Shown here: one piece after another, positions 6,258-13,799 of the stretch
Numbering within the stretch: position 1 is the stretch's first letter
How the letters are laid out: the number at the start of each line of letters is the position of its first letter
Assembly (NCBI GenBank): GCA_023416135.1
Contig: JAEZIF010000060.1
Coordinates: 1-17,527 of the forward strand
Length of the DNA stretch: 17,527 nt
Source: Pseudomonadota bacterium
Lineage (GTDB): Bacteria; Pseudomonadota; Alphaproteobacteria; Reyranellales; Reyranellaceae
Direction of reading: 5' to 3'
The notes under the pieces: model-generated
The model's input: the letters and a program-made list of their open reading frames with translations, nothing else
What the model was told of the DNA's origin: nothing
The model's database searches: none
Program-made: the position numbers and the translations under genes

Positions 6258-7051
6258 GCAGCCTTCAGCACGCCGTCGTCGGCCTCGAGCGGCAGGGCGT
6301 GCCAATTGCGCGACACGACCCAGTCGGGACGCGGCGTGTCGGAAAGCCGCGGTTTGTTGGCGACGGTGTTGCACGACACGTAGATGTGCCAGCGGTCGTC
6401 GGCCGAGAGATTGTGACCCGAGGCGTGCAGCACGTTGCAATGGAACAGCACGCAGGTGCCGGCGCGGCCGGTGACGGCGACCGGCTCGGGCGAGCTCTTC
6501 AGGATCTCGATCATGCACTGCTTGGGCATCGCCCAGAACTTGTAGGACGTCGATTCATCCCACACCGGCTCGATGCGGCCGAGCTTGTGGCTGCCCGGGA
6601 TGAGATAGAGCGCGCCGCCCATTTCGGTGGTGTCGGTCATCATCACGTTGAAGGTCGCCATGTCGGGCCGCGCGCAGCCGTCGCGCATCCACGAGCCGTA
6701 GTCCTGGTGCCACTGCCACACCGTGCCCTCGATGGCGGGCTTGGTGGTGATCTTGGTGTGGTAGACATAGACCGAGTCGTCCTTCAGCACCTGCTGGACC
6801 GGCCGCAGCAGACGCGGCGTGCGGACCAGGGCGCGGAACGGCTGCGACCGCGTCGCGCCGTCGCTCTCATGGACGCGGAAGATGGTGCGAACGCCGCCGG
6901 TGTGCTCGCGCACGACTTCCTCGCTCTCGATCTGGCTCAGTCGCGCCACCTCGCGGCGCAGCACCGCGACCTCGCTGCGCGCAAAGAGGTCGGGAAAGAC
7001 CAGGAAACCGTCGCGAGCGAACCGTTCGAGCTGTTGGGCGCTCAACTCCAT
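6254..7051 (-). CDS. Phytanoyl-CoA dioxygenase (PhyH) family Fe(II)/2-oxoglutarate-dependent oxygenase
   Basis: A 265-residue member of the PhyH/EctD superfamily, which hydroxylates a substrate using O2, Fe(II) and 2-oxoglutarate. The iron-binding HxD is H115-D117 within WQWHQDYGSW; the distal histidine is H209 in NVLHASGHN; R220, eleven residues on, is placed to bind 2-oxoglutarate. The strand GGALYLIPGSHKLG (145-158) is highly typical. The HQDYGSW...DG arrangement recalls ectoine hydroxylase, but no ectoine synthesis genes are nearby and the match is not strong enough to name the substrate. Start ATG 7051 has an excellent AAGGAGGA just upstream. It is the first gene of the minus-strand operon with the acetyltransferase and GST. 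Confidence 0.93.
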   Translation of the reverse strand: MELSAQQLERFARDGFLVFPDLFARSEVAVLRREVARLSQIESEEVVREHTGGVRTIFRVHESDGATRSQPFRALVRTPRLLRPVQQVLKDDSVYVYHTKITTKPAIEGTVWQWHQDYGSWMRDGCARPDMATFNVMMTDTTEMGGALYLIPGSHKLGRIEPVWDESTSYKFWAMPKQCMIEILKSSPEPVAVTGRAGTCVLFHCNVLHASGHNLSADDRWHIYVSCNTVANKPRLSDTPRPDWVVSRNWHALPLEADDGVLKAA

Positions 7052-7278
7052 GGCGCTTCCTCCTTGGAGGAAACGCTAACTCACGCGTCCATCGCGTTGT
7101 AGGCCTTTTTCTCGCGCTGCATGCCCGGCCGAGCGAGCCGCAGGCCGGATCGACCAGGAGGCGAATTGGGCTTCGTCGCCGGCTTTTGCGCGCCTGATCT
7201 GCATGGCGGCTCGTCTAACATCGCTGGCAGGCGCCGCCAAAGACCGGCAAACTTCGGCTGTAACCGGAGCGAAACGCA
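7052..7278. other. Divergent intergenic region, 227 bases
   Basis: This gap separates the starts of the minus-strand dioxygenase operon and the plus-strand hydroxyacid-oxidase operon, so it must hold promoters for both. I could not pick out a convincing -35/-10 pair or operator on either strand. Short open frames crossing it show no protein-like composition. A small imperfect palindrome near 7225-7240 (TGGCAGGCGCCGCCA) is too short to call. Confidence 0.5.
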
Positions 7279-8448
7279 ATGCAGGGCGTCGTCAACATCG
7301 AGGATCTGCGCAAGCTCGCCAAGAAGCGGCTGCCCAAGATCGCCTACGACTTCATCGAGGGCGGCACCGACGACGAGGTCGGGCTGGTCACCAACGAGCA
7401 GGCTTTCCGCAATGCGCGCATCGTGCCGCGCTACCTCGTCGACGTGTCGGTGCGCGACCAGTCGACGACGCTGTTCGGGCGGACCTATTCCAGCGTCATC
7501 GGAATCGCGCCGACCGGCTTGGCTGGCCTGTTCCGCCGCGGCGCCGACCTGATGCTGGCCGAGGCGGCGCGCGACGCCAACGTGCCGTTCATCATGTCGG
7601 GCTCCAGCACCGGATCGATCGAGGCTCTCGGCAAGCTCGCCCCCGACCACGGCTGGTACCAGCTCTATTCCGCCAAGGACCAGGCGATCTCCGAGGACAT
7701 GATCAAGCGCGCGGGCGACGCCGGGCTTAAGACCCTAGTCTTCACCGTCGACGTGCCCGAGGGATCCAACCGCGAGCGCAACACGCGCAACGGCTGGGGC
7801 CGGCCGCTCAAGCTCACCTGGAAGACCAAGTTCGAAGCGCTGATGCATCCGGCCTGGATGATGGAATGGATGAAGCACGGCACGCCCTATTTCGACAATT
7901 GGGCGAAGTACGCCGGCGACGGTGCCGATGCCGAGAAGATCGCCGATCTGGTCGGCTATCAGAACCGCGCGCCCATGACCTGGAAGCACGTCGAGCGCTA
8001 CCGCGAGCTATGGAAGGGCAACTTCGTGCTCAAGGGGATCATGCATCCCGACGATGCGATCCGCGCCCAGTCGCTGGGCGTCGACGGCCTCATGGTGTCG
8101 AACCACGGCGCGCGCCAGCTCGACAATGCGCCTTCGCCGCTCGAGGTGCTGCCGGCGATCAACAGCGCCGTCGGCGACAAGATGACCTTGATGCTGGACG
8201 GCGGCGTGCGCCGCGGCCTCGACGCCCTGATCGCGATCTGCATGGGCGCCAAGTTCGTGTTCGTCGGCCGGCCGACGCTCTACGGCGTGACCGCGGGCGG
8301 CATCCCGGGCGCCAAGATGGCACTCAACATTTTCCGCCGCGAGATCGACCTCAGCATGGCGCAGATGGGCGCTCCCAGGATCTCCGACCTCGGCCCGCAA
8401 TTCCTGATGTGGAAGGACGAGGAGGATCTGCGCCGTAACCGGCGGTGA
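7279..8448 (+). CDS. FMN-dependent alpha-hydroxy-acid oxidase/dehydrogenase (LldD / glycolate oxidase family)
   Basis: A 389-residue TIM-barrel flavoenzyme that oxidises an L-2-hydroxyacid to a 2-oxoacid. Catalytic and binding residues of the family can be placed: Y130 (WYQLY), D158 (TVDVP), K252 (VLKGIM), and H276 with R279 in SNHGARQLD. The FMN phosphate site is DGGVRRG at 307-313 plus GRP at 330-332. The usual substrate-carboxylate tyrosine, Tyr24 of spinach glycolate oxidase, is Phe25 here (AYDFIEGG). Start ATG 7279 has GGAG about 10 bases upstream. The stop overlaps the next gene's start (TGATG). Lactate, mandelate or a longer hydroxyacid are possible substrates; loop 4 between about 185 and 235 is divergent and does not decide this. 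Confidence 0.92.
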   Translation: MQGVVNIEDLRKLAKKRLPKIAYDFIEGGTDDEVGLVTNEQAFRNARIVPRYLVDVSVRDQSTTLFGRTYSSVIGIAPTGLAGLFRRGADLMLAEAARDANVPFIMSGSSTGSIEALGKLAPDHGWYQLYSAKDQAISEDMIKRAGDAGLKTLVFTVDVPEGSNRERNTRNGWGRPLKLTWKTKFEALMHPAWMMEWMKHGTPYFDNWAKYAGDGADAEKIADLVGYQNRAPMTWKHVERYRELWKGNFVLKGIMHPDDAIRAQSLGVDGLMVSNHGARQLDNAPSPLEVLPAINSAVGDKMTLMLDGGVRRGLDALIAICMGAKFVFVGRPTLYGVTAGGIPGAKMALNIFRREIDLSMAQMGAPRISDLGPQFLMWKDEEDLRRNRR

Positions 8449-9041
8449 TGCAGACGGTCGACTTCTACCTCGGAATCGGCAGCCGCTATTCCTACTTGGC
8501 GGCGAGCCAGGTCGACCGCATCGAGAAGGCCCAGGGTTGCCGCTTCGTGTGGAAGCCGATCGCCAGCGGCGCCTTGATGGACCGCCGGGGCGGTAATCCA
8601 TTCCACGGCGCGCCGCTTTCGGGCCAATACGACTGGGGCTATCGCGAATACGACGCAAAGTGCTGGGCCGCCTACTACGGCATCCCGTTCCGCGAGCCCG
8701 TCGCGTTCAGGACCGATCCTGCCATGCTGGCACTCGCCTGCCTCGCGGCCGATGCCCAGGCTGCGCTGGTGCCGTGCTGTCGGCTGCTGCAGCGGCTGAT
8801 CTTCGTCGACGGCGTGGCGATCGACGACGCGGTGCTGGCGGGACTGGCCAAACCGCTGGGCCTCGACGCCGAGGCCTTCCGGCGCGACCTGCAGGCTCCG
8901 CAGACGCGCGGTCGGCACGAGCGGTTGCTGGACGAGGCCAGGGGACGAGGCGCCTTTGGCGTGCCGACGTTCTTCCTCGGCGATCGGATGTTCTGGGGCA
9001 ACGACCGCCTCGTGCTGCTCGAGGCGGCGTTGGCGGCTTGA
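8448..9041 (+). CDS. DsbA-family / 2-hydroxychromene-2-carboxylate isomerase-like protein
   Basis: A 197-residue thioredoxin-fold protein with an inserted helical domain, as in HCCA isomerase and kappa-class GST. The N-terminal VDFYLGIGSRYSYLA carries Ser12 where the family has its glutathione-activating serine; the usual Ser-Pro is Ser-Arg here. The C-terminal GAFGVPTFFLGDRMFWGNDRL has the conserved cis-proline (GVPTF) and final FWGxDR signature. There is no CxxC pair, so it is not a disulfide oxidase. ATG 8448 shares TGATG with the preceding stop; a GTG three bases earlier (8445) is possible. It is in an operon with the hydroxyacid oxidase and the SDR, suggesting a glutathione-dependent isomerisation step in breakdown of a ring or unsaturated compound. 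Confidence 0.88.
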   Translation: MQTVDFYLGIGSRYSYLAASQVDRIEKAQGCRFVWKPIASGALMDRRGGNPFHGAPLSGQYDWGYREYDAKCWAAYYGIPFREPVAFRTDPAMLALACLAADAQAALVPCCRLLQRLIFVDGVAIDDAVLAGLAKPLGLDAEAFRRDLQAPQTRGRHERLLDEARGRGAFGVPTFFLGDRMFWGNDRLVLLEAALAA

Positions 9042-9060
9042 ACCACAGAAGGGGGAAATC

Positions 9061-9786
9061 ATGTCTCAGCTCTTTGCCGGCCGGGTGGCGCTGATCACGG
9101 GATCGGGCCACGGCATCGGCCGCGCCACGGCGCTGAGACTGGCCTCGCTCGGCGCCACGGTTGGCATCAACGATCTCAAGCCGGAGTTCGTCGACAAGGT
9201 CGTGAGCGAGGTGGCAGCAGCCGGCGGCAAGGCAATCGGCGTCACCGAGAACGTCGCGACGCGCGACGGCATGCGCAAGGCCGTGCTCGGCATGGCGGAG
9301 CAGGTGGGGCGCCTCGATGTCCTGGTCAACAACGCCGCCTGGGTACGCTATCAGGCGATCCCGGACGTCGCGCCGGAAACGGCCGACCGCATGGTCGAGA
9401 TCGGCTTCAAGGCAGTGATCTGGGGCATCCAGGCCGCCGCCGAGGTGATGCACCCCGAGCGCGGTGGGACCATCGTCAACCTGGCTTCGGTCGCGGGCAT
9501 CGTCTCGGCGCGCAACAGCGTCGTCTACAGCGGCATCAAGGCCGGCGTCATGGGCATCACGCGCGCCGCGGCCGCCGAGCTCGGAGCGCGCAGGATCCGT
9601 GTAAACGCCGTGGCACCGTCGGCCGTACCGACCGAGGGCACGCAGCGCAACCGCAACGCCCTCGGCCGCCTCGGCACGGTCGATGACATCGCACGCGTCA
9701 TCTGCTTCCTGGCGAGCGAGGAGAGCGGCTTCCTGACCGGCCAGACGCTGACGGCCGACGGCGGCTTCACCAGCGCCAATCTCTAA
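9061..9786 (+). CDS. Short-chain dehydrogenase/reductase (SDR family)
   Basis: A 241-residue classical SDR that interconverts an alcohol and a ketone using NAD(P). The cofactor motif TGSGHGIG is at 13-20, NNAA at 90-93, the catalytic Ser at 143 (LASVAG), and YSGIK with Tyr156 and Lys160. The end LTGQTLTADGGFTSANL is the normal SDR finish. Asp38 (INDLK) after the second strand points to NAD rather than NADP, an inference from the family. ATG 9061 follows AGAAGGGGG; an open frame extends upstream to 8956 but overlaps the isomerase-like gene. It is the last gene of the plus-strand operon, 19 bases after its neighbour. Confidence 0.94.
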   Translation: MSQLFAGRVALITGSGHGIGRATALRLASLGATVGINDLKPEFVDKVVSEVAAAGGKAIGVTENVATRDGMRKAVLGMAEQVGRLDVLVNNAAWVRYQAIPDVAPETADRMVEIGFKAVIWGIQAAAEVMHPERGGTIVNLASVAGIVSARNSVVYSGIKAGVMGITRAAAAELGARRIRVNAVAPSAVPTEGTQRNRNALGRLGTVDDIARVICFLASEESGFLTGQTLTADGGFTSANL

Positions 9787-9832
9787 CGTCGACTTGCTTT
9801 GTGTGACGGAGCTGATCTGGAAATCGAAGCGG

Positions 9833-10267
9833 CTATTCGTCGTCCTCGTCCGGATATTGCTGGGGTGCCTCGCCCATTGTCGCCACGAGCCTTGGATAGC
9901 GCGTCTTCGCGACCTTCTTTCCCAGCGCCTTCAGTTCTACCTGGAAACGCCACTCGTCGCCGTAGTCGAACAGGAACAGCATCTTCTTGCCGATAGCGCT
10001 GAAAACCTGCGCGACCGTGGTCCGTTCTACGCTGCGCGCGTCGCTTTCCATATCCTTCATGTCGGCGAACAGCTCGTATCGTTCGCCGGACCGATCGTGG
10101 GGATTCTTGAGGTTGCTGTAGAAGCCAAAGGGGTGATCGAACTCGAAATCGAAGGCTCCGATGATGGCCTCGGCCAGGTCGTGGAGCGACCTGCTGCCTT
10201 CGATTTCGATGTCGCGATAGACCTTCGCCTTCAACAAGACACGGAAGATATGCGTCGTGCTCTCCAT
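9833..10267 (-). CDS. Plasmid pRiA4b Orf3-like domain protein
   Basis: A 144-residue protein of the pRiA4b Orf3 family. The typical core is present: an N-terminal beta-rich half (FRVLLKAKVYRDIEI, then LHDLAEAIIGAFDFEFDHPFGFY) and the diagnostic FLFDYGDEWRFQVEL segment, then YPRLVATMGEAPQQYPDEDDE, the family's closing Gly/Pro/acidic segment. Biochemical function is not established. Relatives often occur in mobile or plasmid settings, but I see no transposase here. The gene lies 12 bases after the thiolase stop on the same strand, so it is probably the last cistron of that transcript. The start codon has only a weak AGGG upstream. It ends 46 bases from the convergent SDR gene. Confidence 0.85.
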   Translation of the reverse strand: MESTTHIFRVLLKAKVYRDIEIEGSRSLHDLAEAIIGAFDFEFDHPFGFYSNLKNPHDRSGERYELFADMKDMESDARSVERTTVAQVFSAIGKKMLFLFDYGDEWRFQVELKALGKKVAKTRYPRLVATMGEAPQQYPDEDDE

Positions 10268-10279
10268 CGAACGACTACC

Positions 10280-11470
10280 CTAATGCACGACCTCGAAGAG
10301 GCCGGCCGCACCCATGCCGCCGCCGATGCACATCGTCACGACGACGTTCTTGGCCTTGCGGCGGCGGCCTTCGATCAGGGCGTGGCCGGTGCAGCGCGCG
10401 CCGGTCATGCCGAAGGGATGGCCGATCGAGATCGAGCCGCCGTTGACGTTCAGCTTCTCGTTGGGGATGCCGAGCTTGTCGCGGCAGTACAGCACCTGCA
10501 CGGCGAAGGCCTCGTTCAGCTCCCAGAGATCGATGTCGTCCATCTTGAGCCCGAAGCGCTTGAGCAGCTTCGGCACGGCGTAGACCGGGCCGATTCCCAT
10601 CTCGTCGGGCTCGCAGCCGGCCACCACCAGGCCCTTGTAGATGCCGAGCGGCTTCAGTCCGCGCTTGGCGGCCTCGGCGTCGCTCATGACGACCGCGGCC
10701 GAGGCGCCGTCGGAGAGCTGGCTGGCGTTGCCGGCGGTGATCCACTTGTCGGGGCCCATCACCGGCTGCAGCTTGGCGAGGCCCTCGATGTTCGTGTCGG
10801 GACGGTTGCCTTCGTCCTTGGCGAGCTTCACCGTCTTCTTCGACACCTCGTTGGTGTTCTTGTCGGTGACCAGCATCGTGGTTTCCATCGGCACGATCTC
10901 GTCGTCGAACTTGCCGGCCTGCTGGGCCGCCGCCGTGCGCAACTGGCTCTGCAGCGAGTACTCGTCCTGGTACTGGCGGCTGATGTTGTAGCGGCCGGCC
11001 ACCGTGTCGGCGGTGGTGATCATGGCGTGGTAGATGCCCGGCACGTGCTCCTGCACCCACGGATTGACCAGGCGGTTCTTGTTGCCGCCCGGCGGGCCCT
11101 GGACGAGCGACACCGATTCGAGACCGCCGGCGATCATCACCGGTACCTTGTCGACCAGCACGCGCTGGGCGGCCATCGAGATGGTCTGCAGGCCCGACGA
11201 GCAGAAGCGGTTCACGGTCACGCCCGAGACGCTGACCGGCGCGCCGGCGCGGATCGCCGAGACGCGGGCGACGTTCGAGCCCTGGGTTCCCTCCGGCGCG
11301 GCACAGCCCAGGATCACGTCCTCGACCTCGCCGAGCTCGAGCTTGGCGCGCTCGGCGGCGTGCTTGATCACATGTGCGCCCATCTCGGCGGCATGGGTGT
11401 CGTTGAAGGCGCCGCGAAAGGCCTTGCCGATCGGCGTGCGGGCGGTTGAGACGATGACGGCATCAGCCAT
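10280..11470 (-). CDS. Acetyl-CoA acyltransferase (thiolase, FadA-like)
   Basis: A 396-residue thiolase that cleaves 3-ketoacyl-CoA with CoA, the last step of beta-oxidation, or works in reverse. The acyl-accepting Cys90 lies in VNRFCSSGLQTI; catalytic His351 in GHPFGMTGAR; second Cys381 in TMCIGGGMGAAG. The segment EMGIGPVYAVPKLLKRFGL and the NEAFAVQ motif agree with degradative thiolases. I chose ATG 11470 because AGGAGGAAA precedes it and the protein then starts MADAVIVSTARTPIGK as in relatives; the open frame to 11527 has no signal. It lies 129 bases after the FadB-like gene on the same strand, with a palindromic repeat in the gap. Together the two enzymes would complete a beta-oxidation turn after acyl-CoA dehydrogenase. 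Confidence 0.95.
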   Translation of the reverse strand: MADAVIVSTARTPIGKAFRGAFNDTHAAEMGAHVIKHAAERAKLELGEVEDVILGCAAPEGTQGSNVARVSAIRAGAPVSVSGVTVNRFCSSGLQTISMAAQRVLVDKVPVMIAGGLESVSLVQGPPGGNKNRLVNPWVQEHVPGIYHAMITTADTVAGRYNISRQYQDEYSLQSQLRTAAAQQAGKFDDEIVPMETTMLVTDKNTNEVSKKTVKLAKDEGNRPDTNIEGLAKLQPVMGPDKWITAGNASQLSDGASAAVVMSDAEAAKRGLKPLGIYKGLVVAGCEPDEMGIGPVYAVPKLLKRFGLKMDDIDLWELNEAFAVQVLYCRDKLGIPNEKLNVNGGSISIGHPFGMTGARCTGHALIEGRRRKAKNVVVTMCIGGGMGAAGLFEVVH

Positions 11471-11521
11471 GGGTTTCCTCCTGAATTGCCGCCCGAATGG
11501 CACGGCGTTGATTCCGATGAG

Positions 11522-11593
11522 TGTCATCCCGAGCGTAGCGAGGGACCTTTCCCGTTGCCTGAAAGGTCCCTCGGGCTCTGCCTCGGGATGACA
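11522..11593. repeat. Palindromic REP-like repeat, family A, second full copy
   Basis: The left arm starts TGTCATCCCGAGCGTAGCG at 11522 and the right arm ends CTCGGGATGACA at 11593. The outer 12 bases and an inner 13 bases (CGAGGGACCTTTC with its complement) pair; the centre of the stem is mismatched because the right arm reads GGGCTCTGCC where the left implies CGCTACG. The loop is close to that of the copy at 2099-2168 (CCGTTGCCT against CCTGTTGCCT). It lies between the FadB-like and thiolase genes, seven bases beyond the former's stop, where it could stabilise the upstream message or lessen read-through. Confidence 0.88.
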
Positions 11594-11599
11594 GCGATG

Positions 11600-13693
11600 T
11601 CAAACCGTAGAGAACTTCTTGTCTTCCTGCACCAGCTTCTTGAGCAGCGGCGCCGGTTCCCAGAACGGGTCGCCGGAGGCGTCGCGGTACTTGAGCAGGG
11701 CGTCGTGGATCTTCTTGAGGCCCACCACGTTGTCGGCCCACCACATCGGGCCGCCGCGATAGACCGGCCAGCCGTAGCCGTTGACCCAGATCACGTCGAT
11801 GTCGAGCGAGCGCTGGGCCATGCCCTCGGCCAGGATCTTCGCACCCTCGTTGACCATGGGATAGAAGCAGCGCTCGAGGATCTCCTGGTCGGAGATGGCG
11901 CGGCGGGTGATGCCGAGCTTCTTGGACGTCTCCTCGATGATCTTCTCGACCTCGGGGTCGGGGATCGGGGTGCGGTCCGGCAGGTTGTACTTGTAGTAGC
12001 CGGCGCCGGTCTTCTGGCCGAAGCGGCCGAGCTCGCAGATCGCGTCGGCGATGTAGCCGGTGTAGCGGACGTTGCGCTGTTCCTTCTCCTTCTTTCCCTG
12101 GCGGATGCGCCAGCCGACGTCGTTGCCGGCGAGGTCGCTCATGGCGAACGGGCCCATCGGGAAGCCGTAGTCGTAGACCACCTTGTCGACCTGCTGCGGC
12201 AGCGCACCTTCCTCCAGCATGTAGGCCGACTGGATACTGCGCTGGCGCAGCATGCGGTTGCCGACGAAGCCCTCGCAGACGCCGACCAGCACCGGGATCT
12301 TGCCGATCTTCTTGGAGAGCGACATCACGGTCGCGATGACGTCCTTCTCGGTCGCCTCGCCGCGCACGTTCTCCAGGAGCTTCATGACGTTGGCGGGCGA
12401 GAAGAAGTGCATGCCGATCACGTCGCCGGGCCGCCGGGTGTAGTTGGCGATCTGGTTGACGTTCAGGCCCGAGGTGTTGGTGGCGAGGATGGCGCCCGGC
12501 TTGGCGACCTCGTCGAGCCGCTTGAAGACGCCTTCCTTCACCTCCATGGTCTCGAACACCGCCTCGATGACGACGTCGGCGTCCTTGAGGTCGTCGTAGG
12601 AGAGCGTGGGCTTGATCAGTGCCATGCGCTTGTCGACGTCCTCGGCCTTCATGCCGCCGCGCTTGGCGGTGTTCTCGTAGTTGGTGCGGATCGTCTTCAG
12701 GCCGCGGTCGAGGGCTTCCTGCTGCACTTCGAGAAGCGTCACCGGGATGCCGGCATTGGCGAAGTTCATGGCGATGCCGCCGCCCATCGTGCCGGCGCCG
12801 ATGATGCCCGCGGTCCTGATCTCGCGCTGCGGCGTGTCGGACGGTACGTCCTTGACCTTGGCCGCTTCTCGCTCAGCGAAGAAGTAGTAGCGCTGCGCCG
12901 CCGATTCCGGCGACGTGAGGAGTTCCACGAACAGCTCGCGCTCGCGCTTAAGGCCCTCGTCGAACGGCAATTCGACGGCGGCCTGCACGCACTTGATGAT
13001 GTTCCACGGCGCCTTGAAGCCGCGGGCGCGGCGCGCGATCGCCTTCTCGGTCTCGGCGAACAGGTCGGGCGATTCCAGGGTCACCGTGAGGTCGCGCACG
13101 CGTCGGCGCGGCGCGTTCTGCGCCACCAGCATCTGCGCGTGAGCCACGGCACCCTTGAGCAGGTCGCCCTCGACGATGGCGTCGACGATGCCCTTGTTCT
13201 TGGCCTCGGGCGCCGGGATGTGGCGGCCCGAGAGGATGGCGTCGAGCGCGTACTTCGCCCCGGTGAGCCGCGGCAGGCGCTGCGTGCCGCCGGCACCCGG
13301 CAGCAGGCCGAGATGCACCTCGGGCAGGCCCATGCGCGTCGAGGGCAGCGATACGCGATAGTGCGCGCCGAGCGCCGTCTCCAGGCCGCCACCCAGCGGC
13401 GTGCCGTGCAGCGCGGCCACGACGATCTTTGGGCAATTCTCCAGGGAGGCGATGACGTCGTTCAGGTTGGCGCCCTGCGGCGGCTTGCCGAACTCACGGA
13501 TGTCGGCCCCGGCGATGAAGGTGCGCCCGCCGCCGATCAGCACGATGGCGTCGATGTCGGGATCCTGGGCGAAGGCTTCGACACCTTCCTTGATGCCGTC
13601 GCGCACGGCGGCGGCCAGCGCGTTCACGGGTGGATTGTTGATGGTGAGGATGCCGATGCGCCCCTCGGTGGAGCGCAGCACTGCGTCGGACAT
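11600..13693 (-). CDS. 3-hydroxyacyl-CoA dehydrogenase / enoyl-CoA hydratase bifunctional protein (FadB/FadJ-like)
   Basis: A 697-residue two-enzyme beta-oxidation protein. The N-terminal crotonase domain (about 1-190) has the oxyanion-hole strand AGADIREF and both catalytic glutamates, E105 (GGGLETAL) and E125 (LPEVHLGLLPG), spaced 20 apart as in FadB, so hydratase activity is expected. The NAD-binding 3-hydroxyacyl-CoA dehydrogenase domain begins near 293 with GAGTMG at 300-304. S408, H429 (GMHFFSPAN), E441 and N479 (GFVGNR) match the dehydrogenase active site. Two C-terminal helical dehydrogenase domains fill 485-690. Length is slightly below E. coli FadB. Start ATG 13693 has GGGAAG upstream. 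The thiolase gene follows. Substrate chain length is not evident. Confidence 0.95.
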   Translation of the reverse strand: MSDAVLRSTEGRIGILTINNPPVNALAAAVRDGIKEGVEAFAQDPDIDAIVLIGGGRTFIAGADIREFGKPPQGANLNDVIASLENCPKIVVAALHGTPLGGGLETALGAHYRVSLPSTRMGLPEVHLGLLPGAGGTQRLPRLTGAKYALDAILSGRHIPAPEAKNKGIVDAIVEGDLLKGAVAHAQMLVAQNAPRRRVRDLTVTLESPDLFAETEKAIARRARGFKAPWNIIKCVQAAVELPFDEGLKRERELFVELLTSPESAAQRYYFFAEREAAKVKDVPSDTPQREIRTAGIIGAGTMGGGIAMNFANAGIPVTLLEVQQEALDRGLKTIRTNYENTAKRGGMKAEDVDKRMALIKPTLSYDDLKDADVVIEAVFETMEVKEGVFKRLDEVAKPGAILATNTSGLNVNQIANYTRRPGDVIGMHFFSPANVMKLLENVRGEATEKDVIATVMSLSKKIGKIPVLVGVCEGFVGNRMLRQRSIQSAYMLEEGALPQQVDKVVYDYGFPMGPFAMSDLAGNDVGWRIRQGKKEKEQRNVRYTGYIADAICELGRFGQKTGAGYYKYNLPDRTPIPDPEVEKIIEETSKKLGITRRAISDQEILERCFYPMVNEGAKILAEGMAQRSLDIDVIWVNGYGWPVYRGGPMWWADNVVGLKKIHDALLKYRDASGDPFWEPAPLLKKLVQEDKKFSTV

Positions 13694-13799
13694 GGCGTTT
13701 ACTTCCCTGGATAGGAGCCGGTGGATCTGGCTTCTCTTAGCAACAGGAACGTGCCCCGCCCAGCGGCCAAAGGTTCCGCCGTGCGGAGACTCGTCATCG

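Noticed and set aside
6254..7051. Naming the PhyH protein ectD (ectoine hydroxylase)
   Set aside because: HQDYGSW...DG recalls EctD, but the family is broad and no ectABC genes are present in the window.
7225..7240. Short palindrome TGGCAGGCGCCGCCA in the divergent gap as an operator
   Set aside because: Too short and imperfect to separate from background in GC-rich DNA; no second copy.
9794..11449. Long open frame on the plus strand (551 codons) opposite the thiolase and pRiA4b-like genes
   Set aside because: It is antisense to genes with clear catalytic motifs; the translation is rich in His, Arg, Asp and Gly with no domain pattern, as expected for the complement of GC-rich coding DNA.
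11486..13714. Long open frame on the plus strand (742 codons) opposite the FadB-like gene
   Set aside because: Same artefact: complement of a strongly supported gene, low-complexity composition, no recognisable domain.
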